NCBI GenBank assembly: GCA_010206225.2
Contig: VIQU02000034.1
Coordinates: 1-39,643, forward strand
DNA from: Lachnospiraceae bacterium MD308
GTDB taxonomy: Bacteria; Bacillota; Clostridia; Lachnospirales; Lachnospiraceae
Direction: 5' to 3'
DNA length: 39,643 nt
Shown here: positions 16,280 to 24,755 of the stretch, piece after piece
Numbering within the stretch: position 1 is the first letter of the stretch
How the letters are laid out: each line of letters begins with the position of its first letter
Translations under genes and position numbers: made by a program
Notes under the pieces: model-generated
Told to the model about the DNA's origin: nothing
What the model saw: the letters and a program-made list of their open reading frames with translations, nothing else
Databases searched by the model: none

Positions 16280-17359
16280 CTATCGTACCATTGATGACAC
16301 GCTTAACACAAGCCCCATTTCCAATAACAAAAAGACAACGGACGTCCCCCCGTAGCTTACGAAAGGCAGCGTGATTCCTGTGTTTGGTATGGTATTCGTC
16401 ACGACCGCGATATTTAAGATAACCTGTATCATCATGTGCGCCATAGCCCCCGACGCAATCAGCGCTCCAAACAAATCCTCCGCATGCGTAGCGATCACGA
16501 AAAAACGCCAGATAAGAATCAAAAACAGGATCATCACAAATCCTGCGCCGAACAGCCCCAGCTCTTCACATATAATCGAAAAGATCATATCGTTCTGCGC
16601 CTCCGGCACGAACCCAAGCTTCTGCACACTCTCCCCAAGCCCTCTGCCGAACAGCCCTCCAGAGCCGATGGCATATAGCCCCTGCAAAGTCTGATACCCT
16701 TTCTCGAATTTCTCCGGGTTCCTCCAGATCTCCAGACGCTCCAGACGGTAGCTTTCAAGAGCAAGGAATATGGTCATAAAACCGCCTCCTAAAATGCCCA
16801 TGAAAATGAACTGCCCATACTTTGGACTTGCCACAAACACAACGATAACTCCTATTCCAAGAATAATGATCGCCGTACTTAAGTTGCTGGCACCCACAAG
16901 CCCGACGATGGGGAGAATCAAAAGCATTACCTTCGCAAGTGAAGACAGTTTCCCCATCTCCTTCACATTCTTTGATACAACGTGAGCCAGAAGCAAGATC
17001 ACGGCAACCTTCGCGAACTCTGAAGGCTGGAAAGAAAATGGGCCCAAAGACAGCCATCTTTTGGACCCGTTGTATTCATCTCCTACGAACAGCACCGCAA
17101 CTGCCAATACACCTGCGACCAGATATCCCAAAAGCGCCATATGCCTCCAGATATGGTAATCCATCTTTGCAACGATCAGCATGCCCGCGATTCCAAGCCC
17201 GGTGGCAAATGCCTGTTTTTTCAGGTAATAGAAAGGATCATGGAACTTTACTTCACCATTATATGCACTGGTACTGTATAAAATTATCAGCCCAAAGGCT
17301 ACTAAAAACAATAATGCAGTAAGAAGCGTAATGTCATACTTTCTTTTTTTTGGCTGCAA
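16280..17359 (-). CDS. ftsW: SEDS peptidoglycan polymerase FtsW/SpoVE
   Basis: 359 residues with ten membrane segments. SEDS proteins polymerise glycan strands from lipid II together with a class B PBP. Family landmarks: ILYSTSAYNG, GSKRWLSLGPFSFQPSE, NLSTAI, ICEELGLFGAG, GITLPFVSYGGTS. No ATG fits: GTG at 17371 sits right on the AAGGAG site, while TTG at 17359 is 11 nt downstream of it and gives MQPKKRKYDITLL, so TTG is chosen tentatively. In B. subtilis this position in the cluster is held by spoVE, so a sporulation role is possible. A second family member is encoded at 25715-26878. Confidence 0.92.
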   Translation of the reverse strand: MQPKKRKYDITLLTALLFLVAFGLIILYSTSAYNGEVKFHDPFYYLKKQAFATGLGIAGMLIVAKMDYHIWRHMALLGYLVAGVLAVAVLFVGDEYNGSKRWLSLGPFSFQPSEFAKVAVILLLAHVVSKNVKEMGKLSSLAKVMLLILPIVGLVGASNLSTAIIILGIGVIVVFVASPKYGQFIFMGILGGGFMTIFLALESYRLERLEIWRNPEKFEKGYQTLQGLYAIGSGGLFGRGLGESVQKLGFVPEAQNDMIFSIICEELGLFGAGFVMILFLILIWRFFVIATHAEDLFGALIASGAMAHMMIQVILNIAVVTNTIPNTGITLPFVSYGGTSVVFLLLEMGLVLSVSSMVR

Positions 17360-17385
17360 CTTAATAAGCACTCCTTATAAGGAAT

Positions 17386-17514
17386 TTACATTTCTATAAA
17401 CTTATCTCCTCGTATTTCACAATCCGGGAACATCCCCTGTTCTATCTTACGCTTGCCGCCGAGATATAGAACTCTGGAAGCAATATTTTCTTTTAAGTTT
17501 CTTTGTCCGCGCAT
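17386..17514 (-). CDS. Possible 42-residue small protein between mraY and ftsW
   Basis: Short frame MRGQRNLKENIASRVLYLGG...CEIRGDKFIEM with AAGG 7 nt before the ATG, filling the gap where murD is found in Bacillus. The VLYLGG stretch vaguely recalls the nucleotide-binding start of MurD, but the similarity is too short to call it a remnant. It may be a real small gene, an untranslated spacer or a decayed fragment. Confidence 0.25.
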   Translation of the reverse strand: MRGQRNLKENIASRVLYLGGKRKIEQGMFPDCEIRGDKFIEM

Positions 17515-17528
17515 TTCTAGCCTTCTTC

Positions 17529-18485
17529 CTACATAGCCATAAGTGCGATCAGGCAAAGCAGCGCCGTCACAATGGAAAACACTGCGACAACTCTTGTCTC
17601 TGACCATCCGCACAGTTCAAAATGATGATGTATCGGCGCCATCTTAAAAATCCTCTTACCGCCTGTCTTTTTAAAATATGTTACCTGTATCATTACCGAC
17701 AATACCTCTATCAGATAGATCAGGCCGACAATAATGATAAAAACCGGCATCTGGAGCATATATGCCGTGGATGCCACAAACCCTCCCAGCGCCAGCGAGC
17801 CTGTATCTCCCATAAACACACTTGCCGGATAGACATTAAATAGAAGAAATCCTAACAGCGCACCCACCACCGCACAGGTAATGGGCTCGATCCCGCTCTT
17901 CGTACCGATGGCAACCACCGTAAAAAATGTTGCGACCAGAACCGTAACACTGGAGGCCAGTCCGTCCAGTCCGTCCGTGAAATTTACTCCGTTCACCGTA
18001 CCGATCACTGCGAAAAACATTAAGGGAACAGCAAGCCACCCGATATCCAGATATTTCCCCCCTGAAAACGGAATGAGCATCGCCAGCGGCACATCTGTAA
18101 ATTTTATGACATAGAAAGCAAACACTGCTGTTACCACGATCTGGAGCGCCATCTTCTGTCTCGGAAACAAGCCGTCCGAACGCCTGAGTACTACCTTCAG
18201 ATAATCGTCCAGAAATCCGATCAGCCCAAATCCCAGCGTCACGAACAAGATCGGAATAATCTTCGGATGTTCCTTCATATAAAATACTGAGGTAATCACA
18301 ACGCTTAAAAGGATGATCACTCCCCCCATTGTAGGCGTACCTGCCTTCTTCAGATGAGACTTCACCCCGTCCTCTCTCTCTGTCTGCCCCATCTTAAGCC
18401 TTCTTAAAACAGGAATAATCACCGGCCCCATGATCACGCTCAGCACAAACGCTACAAGTACCGGCATAAATACCGTATAATCCAT
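17529..18485 (-). CDS. mraY: Phospho-MurNAc-pentapeptide translocase MraY
   Basis: 318-residue integral membrane enzyme that makes lipid I from UDP-MurNAc-pentapeptide and undecaprenyl phosphate. Diagnostic motifs: KKAGTPTMGG near the start, the catalytic FLDDYLK, NGVNFTDGLDGLAS, and APIHHHFELCGWSE near the end. About ten membrane segments. The ATG at 18485 has GAGGTG 4-6 nt upstream and gives MDYTVFMPVL; the ATG at 18500 is less well placed. Upstream by 103 nt is the second PBP gene. That gap holds two small palindromes (CTTGGTA/TACCAAG and CTGCC/GGCAG). Confidence 0.97.
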   Translation of the reverse strand: MDYTVFMPVLVAFVLSVIMGPVIIPVLRRLKMGQTEREDGVKSHLKKAGTPTMGGVIILLSVVITSVFYMKEHPKIIPILFVTLGFGLIGFLDDYLKVVLRRSDGLFPRQKMALQIVVTAVFAFYVIKFTDVPLAMLIPFSGGKYLDIGWLAVPLMFFAVIGTVNGVNFTDGLDGLASSVTVLVATFFTVVAIGTKSGIEPITCAVVGALLGFLLFNVYPASVFMGDTGSLALGGFVASTAYMLQMPVFIIIVGLIYLIEVLSVMIQVTYFKKTGGKRIFKMAPIHHHFELCGWSETRVVAVFSIVTALLCLIALMAM

Positions 18486-18588
18486 ACCACACCTCTTCAT
18501 CTCTTTTGTTATCCATCTGAATGCTGCAAACCTGCCGCCGGCAGCTTCTTTTGCATGCTTTGGTATCTTACCAAGTATACTTCATTTC

Positions 18589-20310
18589 TTACTCTTTTTC
18601 AATGCCAAGATAAGGCAATACATTTTCAAAAATATTTTTCACTACCGGAGCAGCAATGGTTCCGCCATAGTAAACTCCCTGAGGATTATAGATAATGCAC
18701 ATTCCAAGCACTTTGGGATCGTCTGCCGGCGCAAATCCCACAAAGGAGGAAATATACTTATTAGCGCTTCTTGGCAGTGTCTGGGAAGTTGCCGTCTTCC
18801 CTCCGATATGATATCCTTCCACATATGCATTCTTCCCGGAACCTTCGGATACGACACTTTCCAAAAGCTTCTTCATAGTCTCGGAGGATTCTTTTGACAC
18901 AATTCTCTTTCCCCGCCCGTAGTCGAATTTTTCCACCTCTTTTCCGTCACTGTCCAATACGCTGACGCCGAAATGAGGGGTGATCCGCTCTCCGCCGTTT
19001 ACGATTGACGCGACCGTCGTCGCAAGCTGGAGAGGCGTAATCTGAAAGGATTGCCCAAAGCTCATCGTCGCAAGCTCGACCTGTCCTACATTTTCCTTCT
19101 TGTGCATGATCGTTCCGGCTTCTCCCGGCAGATCTACTCCTGTCATCCCCATCAATCCAAACTGCTCGAAATACTTATAAAAATTATCTGTGCCAAGCCT
19201 GAGGCCAATCTCGATAAAGACTGGATTGCAGGAATTTTGAATCCCCTCCACAAAAGTTTCCGCCCCATGGCCGCCCACTTTATGACAGCGGATCTTTCGG
19301 TCTTCCACAATCTTATAACCGGGGCAGCTGAAATGATCTGATAAAGACACCGCGCCCGCTTCCAGACAGGAAGCGGCCGTAATAACCTTGAAAGTGGACC
19401 CAGGCTCGTACGTATCGTTAATACAGCCATTTCTCCACATCTGATTTAACGCATCCTGCTTTTTTTCATCCGACAAACCGTCCGAATCTCCCGTGTTCAA
19501 AGTAAATGGATCGTTTAAATTAAATTCCGGCACATTGACCATTGCAAGAATCTCGCCGTTTTGAGGGTTCATAAGGATAATCCCCACCTTGTCTGCCTGT
19601 TTTTCTTCCATGACCTTTTCCGCCATCTGCTGAGCATACATCTGGATATTATAATCCAAACTTACTTTAAGCGTATTGCCGGCCACCGGTTCGATACGGT
19701 CTTCCGCCACACCATCAAGCTCCACTCCTCTGGCATCTGTAGTCGTAAGGATCGTCCCATTCTTCCCCTTAAGATAGTCCTCGTATTTGACTTCCAGACC
19801 AATAATTCCCTGATTATCGCCTCCAGTAAACCCCAGGACCTTGGAAGCAAGTTCATTGTAAGGATAAAAACGTTTAAAATCCTCATCCACTTTTACCCCG
19901 TCAAGCTCCAGCTCCCGGATACGGTCTCCGGTCGCTTTCTCCACATTTGTCTTGATGCGTTCCATGGAAGAGACTTTCTCCACTTTTTTGCGTACTTCTT
20001 CCTCCTCCATTTTAAGCTCCGTCGACAGCGCTTTCACGATCTTTTCCGGCTCCCTGATCTGGCTGTGGACAACAGAGATCGTACAGACTGTTTTGTTGGT
20101 GGCAAGAACCATCCCTTTTGCATCTATGATTTCCCCTCTCGCCGCCTTAATCTCCCGTTCTCTCTCGTGAAGCGCTTCCGCCTTTTTCTGGTAATACTCC
20201 GCATCGAACACCATCAAATAGACAAGACGTCCTACAAGGCTAAAGATGACTGCAACCGCGCAGCAGAATACAACCATGATTTTTTTTCTGTTATATGTTT
20301 TATTTTTCAT
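18589..20310 (-). CDS. Class B penicillin-binding protein, SpoVD/FtsI-like (KTA variant)
   Basis: 573 residues from the ATG at 20310. An N-terminal membrane anchor (about residues 12-33), a PBP dimer domain starting at REREIKAARGEIIDAKG, and a transpeptidase domain with S305-T-F-K308 (SxxK) and S360-C-N (SxN). The third motif is K505-T506-A507 (GGKTATSQ) instead of the usual KTG. No PASTA domain; the protein ends VLPYLGIEKE. It is a diverged tandem copy of the PBP gene just upstream. Class B PBPs cross-link peptidoglycan with a SEDS partner. Together with the nearby spoVE-like gene it may be the cortex enzyme SpoVD, but sequence alone does not decide. A hairpin lies in the intergenic region. 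GAGG is rather far (12 nt) from the ATG. Confidence 0.9.
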   Translation of the reverse strand: MKNKTYNRKKIMVVFCCAVAVIFSLVGRLVYLMVFDAEYYQKKAEALHEREREIKAARGEIIDAKGMVLATNKTVCTISVVHSQIREPEKIVKALSTELKMEEEEVRKKVEKVSSMERIKTNVEKATGDRIRELELDGVKVDEDFKRFYPYNELASKVLGFTGGDNQGIIGLEVKYEDYLKGKNGTILTTTDARGVELDGVAEDRIEPVAGNTLKVSLDYNIQMYAQQMAEKVMEEKQADKVGIILMNPQNGEILAMVNVPEFNLNDPFTLNTGDSDGLSDEKKQDALNQMWRNGCINDTYEPGSTFKVITAASCLEAGAVSLSDHFSCPGYKIVEDRKIRCHKVGGHGAETFVEGIQNSCNPVFIEIGLRLGTDNFYKYFEQFGLMGMTGVDLPGEAGTIMHKKENVGQVELATMSFGQSFQITPLQLATTVASIVNGGERITPHFGVSVLDSDGKEVEKFDYGRGKRIVSKESSETMKKLLESVVSEGSGKNAYVEGYHIGGKTATSQTLPRSANKYISSFVGFAPADDPKVLGMCIIYNPQGVYYGGTIAAPVVKNIFENVLPYLGIEKE

Positions 20311-20315
20311 CGCAC

Positions 20316-20367
20316 ACAAAAACCTCGCAAAAGCTTTTGTATAACTTATTATCACTTTCGCGAGGTT
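20316..20367 (-). terminator. Terminator-like hairpin between the two tandem PBP genes
   Basis: Arms CTTTCGCGAGGTT (20355-20367) and AACCTCGCAAAAG (20321-20333) pair over 13 positions with one mismatch and a 21-nt loop. On the minus strand the stem runs into TTTTTG. It starts at the stop codon of the first PBP and ends 10 nt before the next start, so it could attenuate the downstream genes. Confidence 0.75.
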
Positions 20368-22207
20368 ATTCGCTTTTTGACACTTTTTCCACGCCAAGAT
20401 AGGGGAAGATCTCTTCCATAATATCCGCCGCCATCTCTGTCGCAAACCCGCTGTTAGCCTGCTGGCCTGCATTTGGCTCGTCAATCACCACATAAACCAC
20501 TGCCTGCGGATTTTCCTGAGGTGCATATCCGATGAAAGATACAAGATACTTTCCATTTCCTCTCGGAAGTTTTTCAGCCGTACCGGTCTTTCCGCCTACG
20601 TCATACCCTTCTACTTTCGCTTCCCCGCCGGTTCCCTCCTCAACGACGCCAAGCATATATTCCTTAATCAAATCGCTGGTCTCTTTGGAAATGGTACGTC
20701 TCGCCAGAACGGGATCTTTATTTTCTGTTACATTTCCGTTCTCGTCCTGAATCCGTTTAACGATATGGGGCTCATAATAGTCGCCGCCATTGATGAGAGA
20801 ACAAAAACCCGCTGCAAGCTGCGTTACCGTAACATTGAAGTTCTGTCCGAAAGCATTGGTCGCAAGACTGGCAGGATCCATATTTTCCGCCGTATATAAA
20901 AGTCCGTCCGTCGCCGCTTCTCCCGGAAGGTCGATCCCCGTATACTCCCCAAAACCGAATAGTCTTTGATACCGGCAAAACTCCTCCTTCCCAATACTTT
21001 TACCAATGTGCATAAGCGCCACATTACAGGAATTTTCAAGCGACCGCTTCAAACTCTGGGGGCCATGCCCGCTTCGGTTGCTGCAATGGATATCATGATC
21101 CCCGACATGCAGCATACCGCCACAGGTATAGGATTCTTCTCCCGTCAGTACTCCAAGTTCAAAACCGGCGGAAATCGTAAAAGGCTTAATCGTAGAACCC
21201 GGTTCATAAGTTCCGCTGACGCAGAAATTATTCCACAAGCTGTTAAGCGTATCAATTCTTTCTTCATTAGTCATGGCCTTGATCTCATCCTCCGAATAAT
21301 ACTTTGTCAGATCTCTCGGATTGTTAAGATCATAATTCGGATAGGAGGCTTCCGCAAGAATCTCACCGTTCTGCGGATTCATGACGATTACCGCAGTATT
21401 CTTGCTTCCTTCTCCTTTCCTTGCCTGATTCTTGTGAGCATCATTGAACTTCAATATATGCTTTTCTACGATACTCTGTACCTGAATGTCGATCGTAGAT
21501 ACCACAGTCTGCCCGTTCTCCGGCTCCTTTACTGTTCTCTCCACGGAAGAGATATCGTCCAGATATCCGTACTCCCGCCCATCCGTTCCATTGAGTACCG
21601 AATTATAAGAGGCTTCTATTCCGTTGCTTCCCACATTGCCGTCAACCGTAAATCCGACGACATCGCTCGCAAGCGTATTATAGGGATATTTTCTGATATA
21701 ATCTTCTTCCAGCCAGATACCCTTAACATTCGGATAATTCTTTCTATCCTTTTCTATTTTTTCAAACTCCTGCGCAGTTGCAAAATCTATGCCTTTCTTC
21801 ATAATATTGTATCGTCCGGAAGGGTTCTTCTCAAGCACCTCTTCAATCTCTTCCGCCTTAATATCAAAGCAGGATTCTAAAACCTCTATCGTAGGCTTTT
21901 TATATTTTTCATTGCTAAGCATGACCTTAGCGTCCAAAATGACATTATAGATCCGTTCGCTGGTAGCGATCTTTGTGCCGTTGCAGTCAACAATATCTCC
22001 CCGCTTGAAAGGAATCACCCGGCTGTCATACTGCTGCTGATCAAGCACCACCTTTGTGTACTTGTCGCCGCTGGCCGCGTTAATATATGTAATCTTACCG
22101 ATTAAGAAAACAAAAACCAGTACAATTGCCGCAAAGGACATGACCAGTTTTTTCTGCATTAATCTGTTAAATTTTCTTTTCCAGATTTTTTTTCTGCGTC
22201 TTATCAT
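20366..22207 (-). CDS. ftsI: Class B penicillin-binding protein, FtsI/PBP2B-like
   Basis: 613 residues. ATG at 22207 is preceded by GGGTGGGG; a GTG three codons upstream is less likely. Short basic N-terminus, membrane anchor (about residues 21-43), dimer domain (FKRGDIVDCNGTKIATS), and a transpeptidase domain with S338-T-I-K341, S393-C-N and K540-T-G. All three catalytic motifs are standard. Both transpeptidases of the pair lack the PASTA repeats of B. subtilis PBP2B and SpoVD. It lies 14 nt downstream of ftsL in the mraZ-rsmH-ftsL series, the usual place of the septal transpeptidase, so FtsI is the more likely role. The stop codon lies at the base of the hairpin at 20316-20367. Confidence 0.92.
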   Translation of the reverse strand: MIRRRKKIWKRKFNRLMQKKLVMSFAAIVLVFVFLIGKITYINAASGDKYTKVVLDQQQYDSRVIPFKRGDIVDCNGTKIATSERIYNVILDAKVMLSNEKYKKPTIEVLESCFDIKAEEIEEVLEKNPSGRYNIMKKGIDFATAQEFEKIEKDRKNYPNVKGIWLEEDYIRKYPYNTLASDVVGFTVDGNVGSNGIEASYNSVLNGTDGREYGYLDDISSVERTVKEPENGQTVVSTIDIQVQSIVEKHILKFNDAHKNQARKGEGSKNTAVIVMNPQNGEILAEASYPNYDLNNPRDLTKYYSEDEIKAMTNEERIDTLNSLWNNFCVSGTYEPGSTIKPFTISAGFELGVLTGEESYTCGGMLHVGDHDIHCSNRSGHGPQSLKRSLENSCNVALMHIGKSIGKEEFCRYQRLFGFGEYTGIDLPGEAATDGLLYTAENMDPASLATNAFGQNFNVTVTQLAAGFCSLINGGDYYEPHIVKRIQDENGNVTENKDPVLARRTISKETSDLIKEYMLGVVEEGTGGEAKVEGYDVGGKTGTAEKLPRGNGKYLVSFIGYAPQENPQAVVYVVIDEPNAGQQANSGFATEMAADIMEEIFPYLGVEKVSKSE

Positions 22208-22221
22208 ATACCCCACCCAAT

Positions 22222-22743
22222 TTATTGCTTATCCGATTGTGCTAATACGCCATCCTCAGGAATATTCTCATACTGCTTCACATAATCTGCAGAAGGTCTT
22301 GGATATCCGACCACCTGCTCCGGCACAGCATATACCATGCCAAGCTCTTTCTGCGCCTTCTCACGGATCTCGTCCAGATTCACAGAATCCATGACTGCAT
22401 TATACTTCGTATGGTTTTCTTCCCTCATATCCGCCAGCTCCCCTTGAAGCGCAGCGATATTTTTGGAGTGGCTGGTCATACGCGACTGCAGCTTTACATA
22501 GTTTACGCAGATAACCAGAACAATAATTGCTGCAGTACTTAAAAACACCACATAGCCCGGACTCATGCGGAGTGCTTTTTTACGGTTCTTTTGTACTTGA
22601 CGGCTGACCTTTTTTTTCGGTCTCTCAGGCTTTTGATCCGGCGCCTGCTCCGGTTTCGGAACAGCATTGCCGTATACATACGTCTGTCTTGCCGCGCCCT
22701 GATATCTCTGTCTGTCTGCCGTTCGCGCACGTCTTACCGCCAT
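22222..22743 (-). CDS. ftsL: Cell division protein FtsL-like
   Basis: 173 residues from the ATG at 22743 (AAGGGG 9 nt upstream; another ATG at 22749 is only 3 nt away from it). A basic, Pro/Gln-rich cytoplasmic N-terminus (PKPEQAPDQKPERPKKK), one membrane segment (about residues 63-82: YVVFLSTAAIIVLVICVNYV), then a coiled-coil region (LQSRMTSHSKNIAALQGELADMREEN) and a short DEIREKAQKELGM motif. This is the standard plan of FtsL/DivIC septum-formation proteins. It binds FtsQ and DivIC and activates the FtsWI synthase. Identity is low in this family, so the position between rsmH and ftsI carries weight. Confidence 0.88.
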   Translation of the reverse strand: MAVRRARTADRQRYQGAARQTYVYGNAVPKPEQAPDQKPERPKKKVSRQVQKNRKKALRMSPGYVVFLSTAAIIVLVICVNYVKLQSRMTSHSKNIAALQGELADMREENHTKYNAVMDSVNLDEIREKAQKELGMVYAVPEQVVGYPRPSADYVKQYENIPEDGVLAQSDKQ

Positions 22744-22767
22744 ATACATTCACCCCTTTCTTACGCA

Positions 22768-23703
22768 TCACTTCCGCTCAAAGATGCGAAGTTTCGCACT
22801 CTTTGCACGGCTGTTTTGCTCAACCTCCTCTGCACCGGGCAGAATCGGTTTTTTAGTTATAATACTCCCCTTTGAAACTTTGCCGCATACGCAGACCGGA
22901 AAATCGCTCGGACAGGTACATGGATTCTCATTCTTGCGGAACGCGCTCTTCACGATCCTGTCTTCCAACGAATGGAATGTAATGATACATAATCTCCCGC
23001 CCGGATTCAATATGTCGATCATATCATCCAGCGACTCTCTCAGCACGTTAAGTTCGTCGTTTAGTTCAATACGGATTGCCTGAAACGTCCTTTTTGCCGG
23101 ATGACCGCTTTTTTTCTGGTATTTCATAGGTATCGACCGCCTGACGATCTCCGTCAGCTGTCCGGTTGTCTCAATAGAACATTTACCGCGTGCATTTACG
23201 ATGTGCTTTGCGATATTCTTCGCAAATTTGTCCTCACCGTAATCCCTGATCACGCGGTAAAGTTCCGTCTCACTATAATCATTGACGATATCTCTGGCCG
23301 TCATCTTCTGACGTCTATCCATCCGCATATCCAGAGGTGCATCTTCGCGATAAGAAAATCCCCGTTCCGCCGTATCTAACTGGTAAGATGATACGCCCAG
23401 ATCCAGTACGATCCCATCGACCTTGTCAATGCCTATGTGATGGAGCAGCGACTTCATATCACAATAGTTGCTCCTGACTATCGTGACCCTTTCCCCGAAG
23501 TCTTTCAGCCGGGCTCCCGCAGCCTCGATGGCCGCTTCGTCCCTGTCTATTCCTACAATACTCCCCTTTTCGCCAAGGCGCCTTGCCACTTCGTAAGCAT
23601 GTCCCCCTCCCCCGAGAGTTCCGTCTACGTAGACTCCGTCCGCCTTAATGCTTAATCCATTAACAGTTTCGTCAAGTAATACTGATTTGTGTCTGAACTC
23701 CAT
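22768..23703 (-). CDS. rsmH: 16S rRNA (cytosine-1402-N4) methyltransferase RsmH (MraW)
   Basis: 311 residues, typical length. The SAM-binding fold includes [11 protein letters not shown] near residues 26-36, [25 protein letters not shown] and the family block [15 protein letters not shown]. The C-terminal section has a Cys-rich [13 protein letters not shown] stretch, common in Bacillota members, and [12 protein letters not shown]. It methylates the P-site cytosine of 16S rRNA. It follows mraZ by 11 nt and precedes ftsL by 24 nt, so it is part of the same operon. Confidence 0.97.
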   Translation of the reverse strand: MEFRHKSVLLDETVNGLSIKADGVYVDGTLGGGGHAYEVARRLGEKGSIVGIDRDEAAIEAAGARLKDFGERVTIVRSNYCDMKSLLHHIGIDKVDGIVLDLGVSSYQLDTAERGFSYREDAPLDMRMDRRQKMTARDIVNDYSETELYRVIRDYGEDKFAKNIAKHIVNARGKCSIETTGQLTEIVRRSIPMKYQKKSGHPAKRTFQAIRIELNDELNVLRESLDDMIDILNPGGRLCIITFHSLEDRIVKSAFRKNENPCTCPSDFPVCVCGKVSKGSIITKKPILPGAEEVEQNSRAKSAKLRIFERK

Positions 23704-23714
23704 ATCCTCTCCCT

Positions 23715-24155
23715 CTAGATACTGAATCCACTTGCTTCCATATCAGATGCGATATCTTCAATGTTAAGCTCCACTTCAGCATTCTTTTCATCCCATCTTG
23801 ACTTGTCCCAAATCTCAGCACGCTTCCCCATGCCGATAAAGACTACTTCCTTGTCAAGCTTCGCATAATCCCTTAGAACAGATGAAATTAGTGTTCTGCC
23901 TTGTTTGTCAAGATCCCCGTCAATCGCGCTTCCCTGAAAGAAGTATGCAAAAGCACGGGCTTTTTTGTCGGTGGTGGTTGGTAAGGCGTTAAGTTTCTCC
24001 TCAAAGGCGTTCCATTCTGCTTCTGGGTATACATACAGGCAATTTTCCATTCCTTTTGTTATGACGAAATGCTCCCCCAGATCGTCTCGCATCTTTGCAG
24101 GAATGATAATTCTGCCTTTTGCATCTATATTATGACTATACTCCCCCTTAAGCAC
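23715..24155 (-). CDS. mraZ: Transcriptional regulator MraZ
   Basis: 146 residues, containing two AbrB-like half-barrels with the paired DxxGR motifs [13 protein letters not shown] (about residues 11-23) and [15 protein letters not shown] (about 82-96). MraZ forms rings and binds direct repeats at the head of the division cluster, usually repressing it. It is the first gene of the cluster. The leader carries a strong promoter and an array of MraZ-type boxes, so autoregulation is likely. Confidence 0.97.
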   Translation of the reverse strand: MLKGEYSHNIDAKGRIIIPAKMRDDLGEHFVITKGMENCLYVYPEAEWNAFEEKLNALPTTTDKKARAFAYFFQGSAIDGDLDKQGRTLISSVLRDYAKLDKEVVFIGMGKRAEIWDKSRWDEKNAEVELNIEDIASDMEASGFSI

Positions 24156-24201
24156 TGGAACTCACCCTCTTTCAAAGTGGGCCGCCACCTTTATGCTATT
24201 C

Positions 24202-24261
24202 GCTCCACTTTCTTCTACTTTTCACCACTTTCTACCACTTGAACCCATTGTAAACTACTTT
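24202..24261 (-). promoter_or_regulatory. MraZ operator: 10-nt direct repeats
   Basis: Reading the minus strand, decamers in perfect register are CAAGTGGTAG (24241-24232), AAAGTGGTGA (24231-24222), AAAGTAGAAG (24221-24212) and AAAGTGGAGC (24211-24202). AAAGTAG at 24261 and ACAATGG at 24251 are weaker boxes in the same 10-nt phase. AAAGTGK followed by three variable bases is the box described for MraZ. The array covers the -10 and the transcript start. Confidence 0.88.
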
Positions 24262-24275
24262 TTTGGGGATTTCAA
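24247..24275 (-). promoter_or_regulatory. mraZ operon promoter (sigma-A type)
   Basis: Minus strand TTGAAA (24275-24270), exactly 17 nt, then TACAAT (24252-24247). The predicted start near 24240 falls on the first strong MraZ box, so bound MraZ would block the polymerase. A small palindrome (GGGG...CCCC) surrounds the -35. Confidence 0.85.
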
Positions 24276-24318
24276 CCCCTTTTTTCAAATTTGTCCCAGC
24301 GTCATTTTTCAATAAAAA

Positions 24319-24361
24319 CAAAAAAAGCTGGAAAGCCTTGATTTTTCATAGCTTTTCCAAC
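24319..24361 (-). terminator. Terminator after the small membrane protein gene
   Basis: On the minus strand GTTGGAAAAGC pairs with GCTTTCCAGC with one bulge (24361-24327) and runs into T7. It separates the upstream genes from the mraZ promoter. Confidence 0.82.
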
Positions 24362-24442
24362 TCTCAGTTTCGTACTCCGTTTAAGATTAATTCGTCTCCC
24401 TAATAAATTACGGGCAGAACTCCCTGCCCGTATAACTCTCCT

Positions 24443-24697
24443 TTATTCTGCTTCTTTTGCCGCTTCACTAAGCTTCTCAGAAAAATCTGTCAGCGCCGTG
24501 TAATCGATCTCCACTTCTTCCTTCGGCTTCTTAGATTCGTAAGTTCCATATGCCGAATAGCCGATCCACCCGATCAATAAAACCGCGACAACTCCTACCA
24601 TGCACTTTCTCAGCACATTCTGCAGTTTCTCCCTTTTCATAGTCTGTTTGCGGTTTGCCTTTTCTTTTTTATATTTATCAACCTTTTCCTGACTCAT
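24443..24697 (-). CDS. Small single-pass membrane protein, unknown
   Basis: 84 residues from the ATG at 24697 with AGGAG about 10 nt upstream; a longer frame from 24763 lacks a site. The N-terminus is Lys-rich (MSQEKVDKYKKEKANRKQTMKREK), followed by one membrane segment (about residues 33-52) and an acidic outside tail ending FSEKLSEAAKEAE. The plan resembles small divisome or secretion accessory proteins, but I recognise no family. It lies 58 nt downstream of the DegV gene and ends at a terminator, so it is probably the last gene of that unit. Confidence 0.7.
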   Translation of the reverse strand: MSQEKVDKYKKEKANRKQTMKREKLQNVLRKCMVGVVAVLLIGWIGYSAYGTYESKKPKEEVEIDYTALTDFSEKLSEAAKEAE

Positions 24698-24755
24698 GTT
24701 TCTATAACTCCTTTTTGTATAAATTACTAGAATCAGTCTACCACAAATCCAAAAA

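Noticed and set aside
15473-16294. 273-codon plus-strand frame opposite divIB
   Set aside because: Arises from the Lys/Glu/Asp-rich divIB codons read in reverse; no homology seen.
19561-20421. 286-codon plus-strand frame opposite the SpoVD-like gene
   Set aside because: Antisense shadow with odd His/Phe-rich composition and no ribosome site.
20966-21880. 304-codon open frame on the plus strand opposite the FtsI-like gene
   Set aside because: Lies wholly antisense to a well-supported gene, lacks family resemblance, and has no ribosome site; it is a codon-bias shadow.
24202-24241. Short regularly spaced repeats considered as a CRISPR remnant
   Set aside because: Units are only 10 nt with no spacers, and they match the MraZ box at the mraZ promoter.
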